Part shown: in pieces, positions 1 through 6,985 of the stretch | How positions within the stretch are numbered: the first letter of the stretch is position 1 | Layout: each line of letters begins with the position of its first letter | Translations under genes and position numbers: made by a program | Notes under the pieces: generated by a model | Databases searched by the model: none | Told to the model about the DNA's origin: nothing | The model's input: only the letters and a program-made list of their open reading frames with translations | NCBI GenBank assembly: GCA_002729295.1 | Contig: PBTU01000086.1 | Span: forward strand, 5,397 to 15,308 | Length of the DNA stretch: 9,912 nucleotides | Source: Verrucomicrobiales bacterium | Lineage (GTDB): Bacteria > Verrucomicrobiota > Verrucomicrobiia > Verrucomicrobiales > Akkermansiaceae | Direction: 5' to 3'

Positions 1-3000
1 ACCGAGTTTATGGCGTCGAACGGATTCAGCCTCGATGACGAGGACGGTGACTCGAGCGACTGGATTGAAATTCTCAATCCGACGGGATCAGCCATCGATC
101 TCTCCGGGATGGCTCTCACCGACGATGCGTCCCAGCCGCAAAAGTGGACGTTTCCTGCGGGCGTCACTTTGCCTGCGGGCGAGTTCCTGATCGTGTTTGC
201 CTCCAGTAAAAACCGCGCCGTAGCGGGTGCGGAGCTGCACACGAGCTTTAGTCTTTCTTCTTCGGGGGAATACCTCGCGTTGATTGATAGCGATGGCTCG
301 AGCATCCTGACCGAATTTGCACCGACATACCCTGCCCAAAACAGCGATGTCAGTTTTGGTTTTGAGGGACTTTATCTGCCGACTCCCTCGCCTGGCACGG
401 TGAATGTCGGCCTCGGGGTTTCCGGTTTTGTTTCCGACACCATGTTCTCTGTTGATCGCGGTTACTTCGACGCGCCGTTTACGGTCGATATCAGCACCGC
501 GACTCCAGGAGCGACCATTGTTTATACCACCGACAGTACCGCGCCGACTTTGACCAATGGCACGCAGGCGTCCAATTCGACGGCAAGTGTCTTGATCGAT
601 AAAACCACCGTGCTTCGGGCGGCGGCATTCAAAACGGGGCTCGCCCAAACGAATACTGATACTCATACCTACCTCTTCCTGGACGATGTTGTCACGCAGT
701 CGGACAGCACAAATGACTACGAGTATCCGAATTGGAATAACCTTGCCGGTAATCGCACTGCCGACTATGGGATGGACACAACTATCGTGGGAGGACAGTT
801 TACTCTGGAAGAGGTGAAGGCATCACTCGGGAGCTTGCCGGTGATATCGATGTCGACCGACGCTGACTTCTTGTTTGGTCGCGAGAATGGAAATTATTCC
901 AACAGCAAATTAGGCGGACAGGAATGGGAGCGCGAAGTCTCGCTCGAGTTCTTTGGCTTTGATCATGGGATATCGACTCAAATAAATGCCGGGTTGCGAC
1001 TCGCGGGAAATGCCTCGCGTTCGGAGAATCGGCACAAGCACAATATGCGGGTGGCCTTTCGTCGTCAGTATGGCGCGGGGACGCTTGAGTTTCCACTTTT
1101 CCCTGGCGACGATGTCACGACCTTCAATAGTATTCAGCTGCGGGCTGGGAATGGTGATTCGTGGGTCAATCCCGGCACTCGGGATCGTGCCACCTACTTG
1201 CGCGACCAATGGCATCGTGACGCTCAGATCGCGATGGGGCAGCATTCGCAGTCGCAGATTTTCACGCACCTCTATGTCAACGGTTGGTATTGGGGTGTGT
1301 TTCATATCTTCGAGCGCATCGAGGATAACTTCATGGAAGAGCACTTCGGCGGGGTGGCGGAAGACTACGACGTTCGCGATCATGTCAGCGCCTTCGACGG
1401 GTCGGTGGAAAGCTGGAATGATATCGTCGCCATCGTCGATGATCCCGCAACGATGGCTGATGCGCAAAACTACGCCGATGTGCAGCAGTCATTGGATCTG
1501 GTGCATCTTATCGACTACCTGCTGATTCACTTTTATTCCAACTCCGACGATTGGGATCAGAACAACTTTCGAGCCGGGTTCAACCGCAATGATCCGACTT
1601 CAACTTACGAATTTTTCGCTTGGGACCAGGAGCGCACTTTGTTGAACAGTCTCGCTACGGGGAATGTCAATGGAGCGATAGCTATCGATAAGGATACCAA
1701 TAACAGCAACAAGAAAGGCATGACGCATTTTCATCAACAGCTGCGTGCGAATCCTGAATATCGCTTGCTCTTTGCCGACCGCGTTCACAAGTGGTGCTTC
1801 AACGATGGTGTGCTCACCCCAGTTGGAACAAACGCTCTGTGGGACATGCGGGCTACTGAAGTCCGTCCTGCCATGCTTGCCGAGTCTGCGCGCTGGGGAG
1901 ACCTGCATGGGACTCCCGCCAAAACACCTGCCGACTGGGAGTCCCGGGTCGCTTTGGAGAAAACCGGCTGGTTTGATATTCGCACGCCGATTTTCATCAA
2001 TCTCCTCCAGACCCGGGATCTCTACCCGCAAACCGTTGCGCCTGCCTTCACTATCAATGTGACTCCGCAACACGGCGGTCTGGCGCCACCAGGATCTTCC
2101 CTGGGAATGACCGCTCCTGCCGGAACGATTTACTATACTCTCGATGGCAGCGATCCCCGGCAGGCCGTTACCAGCAGTGCCGTGGGCACGGTTTACTCTA
2201 CTCCGTTGCTACTGACGGAATCAGTGGTCGTGAAAGCCCGCGCGTTGGACAATGGCGAATGGTCCGCTCTTTCCGAAGCGCAATATCTCGTCGGCACCCC
2301 TGCCGCCGCTGGGGATCTCGTCGTCTCGGAACTTATGTATCGTCCCGCAGGCGACGGTCTTGCTGAGTTTATCGAGCTGCTTAATATCTCGCCCGGCACG
2401 GTCGATCTCACCGATGTGAGATTCGATGCCGGGGTCAGCTTCGCTTTCCCAATCAACACCACGCTTGCTGCAGGGGAGCGTCTCCTCATCGTTCGCGATC
2501 AGACTGCTTTTGAGTTAGCACACGGAGCGGGCCTTCCCGTTGTCGGGGCTTTCGCGGGTGACACTGTTTTGTCAGATGCAGGCGAGACAATTACTTTGCT
2601 CGGCTACAACGGGGCAGCCATTATTGATTTCGAATATAACGACGCCGGAGCTTGGCCGCGCGGTGCTGATGGGCTGGGTTATAGTCTTGTCCTGATCAAT
2701 CCCGACACGAATCCGGATCATGGCGACCCAACGAGTTGGCGTAGCAGCACTTCTGCCGGAGGGAGTCCTAATAGTTCTGATAGCATGAACTATGCGGCAT
2801 GGGCGGTCACCAATGCTATTGCGGATCCCCAATCAGACGATGACGGGGATGGCCTGGCTGTCCTTATCGAATACCTTGTCGGAAGTGATCCGGCAGTGTT
2901 CTCTTCAAATCCGATTGTATTGCCGGTTTTCACGCCTGGTGATTTAGTAACGGTGCAAGTTCCTCGCGCCGTTGGTGCTGATGATGTCGATGTCATCATT

Positions 3001-3165
3001 GAGCACAGTATTGATCTTGTGAACTGGTTTTCTTTTCCCGGAGGAGTCGAAATCATTCGCAACGACCGTCTTGCTCTGGGAGAAGAAATCCTGACCTTCC
3101 GCAGCTTTGATCCTGTTCCCGCCGGCGATCAACATTTCATCCGCGTCGGGGTGTCGTTGCCGTAA
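1..3165 (+). CDS. Secreted LTD / CotH kinase-domain protein, 5' end outside window
   Basis: The reading frame is open from base 1. The first in-frame ATG (base 10) is not the true start, because TEFMASN before and around it aligns with SEFLADN inside the lamin-tail domain (LTD) of the paralogue at 6986. About 28 residues including a signal peptide should lie upstream. Domains, numbering the base-10 Met as 1: LTD about 1-120 (DEDGDSSDWIEI); chitobiase C-terminal-like beta-sandwich about 150-222 (IVYTTDSTAPT); CotH kinase-like domain about 276-545, with a candidate ATP-binding Lys343, the motif DDWDQNN at 513-519 and FFAWDQE at 535-541; a second chitobiase-like sandwich about 680-760 (YYTLDGSDP); a second LTD about 765-870; an acidic Ca-binding-like segment 942-961; and a C-terminal beta-rich tail to 1051. 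CotH proteins are atypical secreted or spore-coat kinases in the characterised cases; kinase activity here is inferred. The stop lies 14 bp from the convergent EEP gene. Confidence 0.9.
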   Translation, partial: TEFMASNGFSLDDEDGDSSDWIEILNPTGSAIDLSGMALTDDASQPQKWTFPAGVTLPAGEFLIVFASSKNRAVAGAELHTSFSLSSSGEYLALIDSDGSSILTEFAPTYPAQNSDVSFGFEGLYLPTPSPGTVNVGLGVSGFVSDTMFSVDRGYFDAPFTVDISTATPGATIVYTTDSTAPTLTNGTQASNSTASVLIDKTTVLRAAAFKTGLAQTNTDTHTYLFLDDVVTQSDSTNDYEYPNWNNLAGNRTADYGMDTTIVGGQFTLEEVKASLGSLPVISMSTDADFLFGRENGNYSNSKLGGQEWEREVSLEFFGFDHGISTQINAGLRLAGNASRSENRHKHNMRVAFRRQYGAGTLEFPLFPGDDVTTFNSIQLRAGNGDSWVNPGTRDRATYLRDQWHRDAQIAMGQHSQSQIFTHLYVNGWYWGVFHIFERIEDNFMEEHFGGVAEDYDVRDHVSAFDGSVESWNDIVAIVDDPATMADAQNYADVQQSLDLVHLIDYLLIHFYSNSDDWDQNNFRAGFNRNDPTSTYEFFAWDQERTLLNSLATGNVNGAIAIDKDTNNSNKKGMTHFHQQLRANPEYRLLFADRVHKWCFNDGVLTPVGTNALWDMRATEVRPAMLAESARWGDLHGTPAKTPADWESRVALEKTGWFDIRTPIFINLLQTRDLYPQTVAPAFTINVTPQHGGLAPPGSSLGMTAPAGTIYYTLDGSDPRQAVTSSAVGTVYSTPLLLTESVVVKARALDNGEWSALSEAQYLVGTPAAAGDLVVSELMYRPAGDGLAEFIELLNISPGTVDLTDVRFDAGVSFAFPINTTLAAGERLLIVRDQTAFELAHGAGLPVVGAFAGDTVLSDAGETITLLGYNGAAIIDFEYNDAGAWPRGADGLGYSLVLINPDTNPDHGDPTSWRSSTSAGGSPNSSDSMNYAAWAVTNAIADPQSDDDGDGLAVLIEYLVGSDPAVFSSNPIVLPVFTPGDLVTVQVPRAVGADDVDVIIEHSIDLVNWFSFPGGVEIIRNDRLALGEEILTFRSFDPVPAGDQHFIRVGVSLP

Positions 3166-3179
3166 ATTCTCGCTCTGGT

Positions 3180-4034
3180 TTAGAGGTCAATGATCACCGG
3201 CAAGTGATCTGAGAGCTTCCAAGTGATGTCGTTGGCGATTACTTCTGCTCGCGTCACCCGCTTTGCCAAAGCCGGGCTCGCAAAGACATAGTCGAGTCGT
3301 CGTGGACTGCCGTGGTCGCCGGATTTTGCGATCTTGGTCGGGAAGCTTCCGGTGAATTTGTAATCCTTGCCGCGCTTTGAATGTTCGAGGTCGATTAAGC
3401 CATTGTCGGTGAATTTTGCGATCACCGAGTAGTCGATTTTTCCGTCGCGCAGGTTTTTCTCTTTGCCATTTCCATCTCGCTTGCTGAAGAAGGATTCCAG
3501 CTTGCCATGCGCGTAGTATTTGCGATCCGCAGTTGAAAAAGTATTGAAGTCACCAACCAGCATCACTTTTGAATCCTTTGGGAGGGACGCGATATCAGCG
3601 AGGATGAGATCGGCTTCACGTTCGCGGGTTTTCCAATTGCTGGGATGGAGATGGATGACATAAAAGTAGATGCCCTTGATACGGGCGCGCAGTTGTCCGT
3701 GGTGGAAGCCTTCGCGAAAACGCTGCACATCCTCGATGGGAAAGCGTGAGCTGATCCCGGTCGGGAATCCGCTCTCTTTCAAGATGGCCGAATGCTTGTG
3801 ACCCCAGGTCGCGGCATCGGCTTTCAGTTTGCCCGCCGTGTAGCCATTCAACTCCTGCAGAGAAACGACGTCCGGATTTTGGTCCTTCATCCACTTGAGA
3901 TAATCGGCCTTCCGATCTGGGACCTTGGTGAAGCCATGCCAGACGTTGTAAGAGACGACGCGCATACTTTCCCCGCCCAGTGCGAAGCCGGCGGATAAAA
4001 GGCATGCCAGAATTGTATAGAAGATTTTAGACAT
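3180..4034 (-). CDS. Secreted endonuclease/exonuclease/phosphatase (EEP) family hydrolase
   Basis: 284-residue metal-dependent hydrolase of the EEP (DNase I-like) fold. This family cleaves phosphodiester or phosphomonoester bonds in nucleic acids, lipids or inositol phosphates; the substrate here cannot be read from sequence. Residues 1-23 form a signal peptide (MSKIFYTILACLLSAGFALG...), which also supports the ATG at 4034. Family motifs are all present in order: SYNVWHG (Asn30), SLQEL (Gln60, Glu61), HLHPSN (His128/His130), VGDFNTF (Asp162, Asn164), RRLDYVF (Asp248) and SDHLP (Asp276, His277). The catalytic and metal-binding set therefore looks intact. It is the last gene of the minus-strand run, 15 bp after the beta-propeller gene, and there is no Shine-Dalgarno sequence before it. 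It converges on the CotH-protein gene with only 14 bp between stop codons, and I see no hairpin terminator in that gap. Fold confidence is high, substrate unknown. Confidence 0.93.
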   Translation of the reverse strand: MSKIFYTILACLLSAGFALGGESMRVVSYNVWHGFTKVPDRKADYLKWMKDQNPDVVSLQELNGYTAGKLKADAATWGHKHSAILKESGFPTGISSRFPIEDVQRFREGFHHGQLRARIKGIYFYVIHLHPSNWKTREREADLILADIASLPKDSKVMLVGDFNTFSTADRKYYAHGKLESFFSKRDGNGKEKNLRDGKIDYSVIAKFTDNGLIDLEHSKRGKDYKFTGSFPTKIAKSGDHGSPRRLDYVFASPALAKRVTRAEVIANDITWKLSDHLPVIIDL

Positions 4035-4049
4035 GAAATTAGGAAGTGG

Positions 4050-5291
4050 TTATTTGCCGAGGCAGTAAAGCTTTTCGACACGCTGGTCGTTTTCATCTTC
4101 GACAACGCGGCAATAGATGTGACCGCCGCAGATCGTCGGAGTAGCAAAAGCTTGTTCGCCGAGCTGGTTTTTGGCGATGAGCTTGAACTCCCTCGGTTCG
4201 GCTTTGAATACGAAATACTGGCCGTTCTCGTTGATGGCATGAATATGATCTCCAACCAGAACCGGTGAAGCGCTGAAAGCTCCACCCAGTTTGGATTTCC
4301 ACATTTTTTCGCCGGTCGCGGACTTCCAGCACATCGCGACTCCGCCATCCATCACAGCATAGAGGTAGCCGCTTTTCACGAGCATGGAGGGAACATAGAC
4401 GCGGCTGATGTTTTTCCAGACAACCTCGCCGGAACCGTCGGCCTTGACTGCTGAGATGTGGTTCTTGGGATAACCGCCGCTGGTAAAGACGTGCGTCCCG
4501 TCGGTGACGATGGAGGAAACACATTCCGTGGTGGCTCCTTTAAACTCCCAGAGCTTCTTTCCGTCGTTCGGGTCGAGGCTGGTGACGAGATCACATCCCA
4601 TCAGCATCAGCTGATCGCGTCCTCCGATCTTGTAGATGACGGGGGAAACGTAGTTTGGTTTCTTGGGACGGTCGGTCTTCCAGATGATCTTTCCGGTTCT
4701 CCGGTCGAGCCCGCAGATCGCGCCGCCGGTTTTGTTGTCGGCGGAGACGATGAGGAGGTTCTTGTAGACGGCGGGCGAGGACCCGAATCCCTGGTGCACG
4801 ACGTATTTCGTCACTTCTGTCTGCCACAGGATTTTCCCTTCGAGGTTCAGGGCGGTTGTGTGGACTGCGCCGTCGTTCATGAAATTGATGAAGACGCGCT
4901 CACCGTCACATGCCGGGGTAGAGGAGGCGTGGGTTGCCTTATTGTTAATCTTCTTCGGGAAATTCCCTTTATGAATCTCTTTGGCCCAAACTTGTTTGCC
5001 AGTCTTGCGGTTGTAGCAGAGTAGGGATTGGGTTTTCGCCCTCTCGTAGGCAGTGGCGAGAAAGATTTGCTCTCCCACCACGATGGGGGAACCGTGGCCC
5101 TTGCCGGGAATGGTGGCAACCCAGCGGACGTTTTCGGATTTGCTGAACTTCAGTGGGAGATCCTGATCGGGATGGGTGTGGCCGGTGTGATCAGTCCCCC
5201 GCCAGGTCGGCCAGTCGTTGGGATTGGCAGAGAGTGAACCCGGCAGCGCCAGCAAGACCACAAGTGGAAGAAGGGGGGAATGAAGTGTCAT
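4050..5291 (-). CDS. Exported PQQ-like (BamB-type) beta-propeller repeat protein
   Basis: 413-residue protein with a hydrophobic signal peptide (about residues 1-22, ending SLSA) followed by DWPTWRG at 26-32, a signature of the large planctomycete/verrucomicrobial PQQ-like repeat family. At least six propeller blade motifs end in Trp: TGKQVW (97-102), EGKILW (151-156), TGKIIW (199-204), DGKKLW (243-248), GSGEVVW (286-292) and TGEKMW (326-331). There is no CxxCH haem motif and no recognisable dehydrogenase-specific segment, so this is probably a structural or binding propeller rather than a quinoprotein dehydrogenase. Members of this family are common in these phyla and mostly uncharacterised. 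The start ATG at 5291 is supported by the signal peptide. A GAGGTGG string lies about 25 nt upstream, too far to act as a normal ribosome-binding site. It is the middle gene of the minus-strand run, 30 bp after the esterase gene and 15 bp before the EEP gene. Confidence 0.93.
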   Translation of the reverse strand: MTLHSPLLPLVVLLALPGSLSANPNDWPTWRGTDHTGHTHPDQDLPLKFSKSENVRWVATIPGKGHGSPIVVGEQIFLATAYERAKTQSLLCYNRKTGKQVWAKEIHKGNFPKKINNKATHASSTPACDGERVFINFMNDGAVHTTALNLEGKILWQTEVTKYVVHQGFGSSPAVYKNLLIVSADNKTGGAICGLDRRTGKIIWKTDRPKKPNYVSPVIYKIGGRDQLMLMGCDLVTSLDPNDGKKLWEFKGATTECVSSIVTDGTHVFTSGGYPKNHISAVKADGSGEVVWKNISRVYVPSMLVKSGYLYAVMDGGVAMCWKSATGEKMWKSKLGGAFSASPVLVGDHIHAINENGQYFVFKAEPREFKLIAKNQLGEQAFATPTICGGHIYCRVVEDENDQRVEKLYCLGK

Positions 5292-5321
5292 ATAGTAAAT
5301 TGATGAAGGGAAACCACCTCT

Positions 5322-6791
5322 TTAGTCCGTCGTGAATGGTGAGGCCGGAAGACCTTCCTTATTGTAGAGATTGATCCCGACGGGATTTGACTCGTAGCCG
5401 AAGCGGACGTGCTGGGGGGACTTTACCCCATCATGCCAAACGACGATGGTTTTCCCGTCGATCTTGGCCTTGGCCCAGTGCCACTTTCCGGACTTGTCTT
5501 GAATGGAAAAGCGGGCGAGCTCGGCACCTTTCGTTTCCTTGACGGGATCGAGGCTAACCTTCTCGCCGGTCATGAGTCCGGAGCCGACGTGGTCAAAGGA
5601 GATCCGGATTTTCGAGCCTTCCTTCTTCATGCCCTTATAGAGCGGCCCGGAGAAGACGACGTCCTTTTTGTAGTCCTTCGCAAAGGCCCAGAGAGCAAGT
5701 CGCTTGCCGACGTCCTGCTTGTTCTTGGGGTGAATGTCTTTGGCGTTTCCGATGTCGGTGGTGACGGCCATGCCGGTGTTGGGAAGTCGCAGGGCGCGGC
5801 GTTGTCCTTCCCGGACCGGCCCCCAACCACCACCTTCGGGCTTGTCGCTTGGGTTCCGGAAGTTGGCGAGTTGAACCCAGTAGAAGGAAAGATCGTCATT
5901 TTCAAAAACGGAGCGCCAGCCTTTGACAAGGCCCTCCTTGAGGTAGTCGTAGCGCAAACCGTCGCCAGCATTTGATTCTCCCTGATACCAGATCGCACCG
6001 CGCACGCTGAGTGGAGTCAGGGCATGGACCATTCCATTGTAGATTTGCACCGCGCCACCCTTTGGCTTGGGGGCCTTGCCGCCTGCTTTGCGCGCCTTCG
6101 CGATGGACTCGAGGTTCTCGACGTAGTCCTTCAAGTTCGGAACTGCCTTGAAGCCAACCGGCGGCGTCCAGGGTTCGATGCGGGTGCCGCCCCAGTTCGT
6201 GCCGACCAGTCCGATGGGAACTTTGAGCTCTTTCTGAAGTTCACGGCCGAAGTAGTATCCCACGGCGGAGAAGCCTGCGATGGTCTTGGGCGAGCAGATC
6301 TGCCATTGGCCGCGCGGATCGTTTTGTGGGTCCGGCTTGGCAACGCGGCCCGGGACGTTGAAGAGGCGAATCTGCGGGTGGTTTGCCGCCGCGATTTCCT
6401 CTTTCGGGTTGTGGGAGCCTTTCACGCTCCACTCCATGTTCGACTGACCGGAGCAGATCCAGACTTCGCCGAGGAGGATGTCTTTAAGTTTGATGGTATT
6501 CTTGCCTTTCACCGTCATAGTGTGGGCTTTGCCATCCGCGGAAAGGGCAGGGAGGTCAACGCGCCAGGTGCCGTCCTTGGTGGTCGTGGTTTTGGCGCTC
6601 TTGCCACCAATGGAGACTGTGACCGCTTCTCCCGAATCGCCAGTCCCCCAGATTCGGATGGGCGAGTCCTGCTGCAGAACCATATGGTCTCCGAAAACTC
6701 TCGAGACGGCGACGTCGGCAAAAGTGGATGAAACCGGGAAAAGCGAGCTCACGAGGAACGCGGCGGTGGAGAGGTGGTATTTTTTGATCAT
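5322..6791 (-). CDS. Secreted sialate O-acetylesterase-like SGNH hydrolase
   Basis: 489-residue protein of the SASA/sialate O-acetylesterase family (SGNH hydrolase fold), expected to remove acetyl esters from sialic acid or other acetylated glycans outside the cytoplasm. The ATG at 6791 was chosen because it is followed directly by a signal peptide (MIKKYHLSTAAFLVSS..., likely cleaved after FA at residue 25). The frame stays open to a TTG at 6986, but that 65-residue extension is Arg- and Cys-rich, is not leader-like, and runs through the intergenic region. After the signal comes a beta-sandwich containing FGDHMVLQQ (34-42), then the catalytic part: ICSGQSNMEW (nucleophile Ser117), GTNWGG (197-202), IWYQGESN (267-274) and DIHP (Asp352, His354). 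The complete SGNH block set argues for an active enzyme. The C-terminus is beta-rich, and overall length is normal for the family. It is the first gene of the minus-strand run and is divergent from the second CotH gene. True substrate may be plant or algal acetylated polysaccharide rather than sialate. Confidence 0.93.
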   Translation of the reverse strand: MIKKYHLSTAAFLVSSLFPVSSTFADVAVSRVFGDHMVLQQDSPIRIWGTGDSGEAVTVSIGGKSAKTTTTKDGTWRVDLPALSADGKAHTMTVKGKNTIKLKDILLGEVWICSGQSNMEWSVKGSHNPKEEIAAANHPQIRLFNVPGRVAKPDPQNDPRGQWQICSPKTIAGFSAVGYYFGRELQKELKVPIGLVGTNWGGTRIEPWTPPVGFKAVPNLKDYVENLESIAKARKAGGKAPKPKGGAVQIYNGMVHALTPLSVRGAIWYQGESNAGDGLRYDYLKEGLVKGWRSVFENDDLSFYWVQLANFRNPSDKPEGGGWGPVREGQRRALRLPNTGMAVTTDIGNAKDIHPKNKQDVGKRLALWAFAKDYKKDVVFSGPLYKGMKKEGSKIRISFDHVGSGLMTGEKVSLDPVKETKGAELARFSIQDKSGKWHWAKAKIDGKTIVVWHDGVKSPQHVRFGYESNPVGINLYNKEGLPASPFTTD

Positions 6792-6985
6792 GAGATGGGT
6801 TGAAATAGAATCCCTCGCCGGTTTGCGGCAGGAACGCAGGGTAGAATAATCATTGCGGGACAGAGCTCTTTCACTGTGCGTCTGGAATCTTGGCCTTTGG
6901 TTTGGGAAAACAACGGTTTGTTTCGCTTTACAACGGCTTGAGAGCGAGCAATGTGCTAATACCCGATATATCTCGATAGAAGCCA
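6792..6985. promoter_or_regulatory. Divergent intergenic region between esterase operon and second CotH gene
   Basis: This 194 bp stretch separates two start codons that point away from each other, so it should hold promoters for both directions. I cannot point to a confident -35/-10 pair on either strand. An AT-rich palindrome GATATATC lies at 6965-6972, 13 bp before the plus-strand ATG, and could be part of a promoter or leader. The region also contains the spaced direct repeat described separately. Neither gene has a good Shine-Dalgarno sequence; the plus-strand gene has only a weak AGAAG a few bases before its ATG. Confidence 0.6.
6910..6940. repeat. Paired 11-nt direct repeat, candidate operator
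   Basis: ACAACGGTTTG at 6910-6920 recurs as ACAACGGCTTG at 6930-6940, with 10 of 11 bases identical. The copies start 20 bp apart, about two turns of the helix, so both would face the same side of the DNA. They sit between two divergent genes, a usual place for a regulator to bind. No third copy is visible in the region. Function is inferred; a repeat this short could arise by chance. Confidence 0.4.

Larger units (their letters stand above)
3180..6791 (-). other. Probable three-gene operon: esterase, beta-propeller, EEP hydrolase
   Basis: Three minus-strand genes follow one another with gaps of 30 bp (5292-5321) and 15 bp (4035-4049), with no hairpin or promoter-like sequence visible in the gaps. 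This is consistent with one transcript starting in the divergent region upstream of 6791. Every product has a signal peptide, so the unit codes for an exported set. A shared transcript is inferred from spacing alone. Confidence 0.75.

Noticed and set aside
10..12. ATG at base 10 as the true start of the first CotH protein
   Set aside because: The frame is open to base 1 and this Met lies inside the LTD domain, aligned with position 32 of the paralogue. There would be no signal peptide from this start.
910..1525. Long alternative ORFs on both strands (185 and 179 residues) within the first CotH gene
   Set aside because: They lie wholly within a well-supported CDS with recognisable domains and have no domain-like content themselves.
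3166..3179. Bidirectional terminator between the convergent genes
   Set aside because: The 14-bp gap contains no inverted repeat or T-run; any terminator must lie inside the neighbouring coding sequences or be factor-dependent.
4458..5024. 188-residue plus-strand ORF opposite the beta-propeller gene
   Set aside because: Antisense shadow: the minus-strand frame carries the signal peptide and blade repeats, and this frame shows no motif.
4050..5291. Beta-propeller protein as a quinoprotein alcohol or glucose dehydrogenase
   Set aside because: No CxxCH haem motif, too short for the typical dehydrogenases, and the WPTWRG start matches the non-enzymatic-looking PQQ-like repeat family.
6024..6731. 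235-residue plus-strand ORF opposite the esterase gene
   Set aside because: Antisense shadow of the region coding the SGNH catalytic blocks; no recognisable content.
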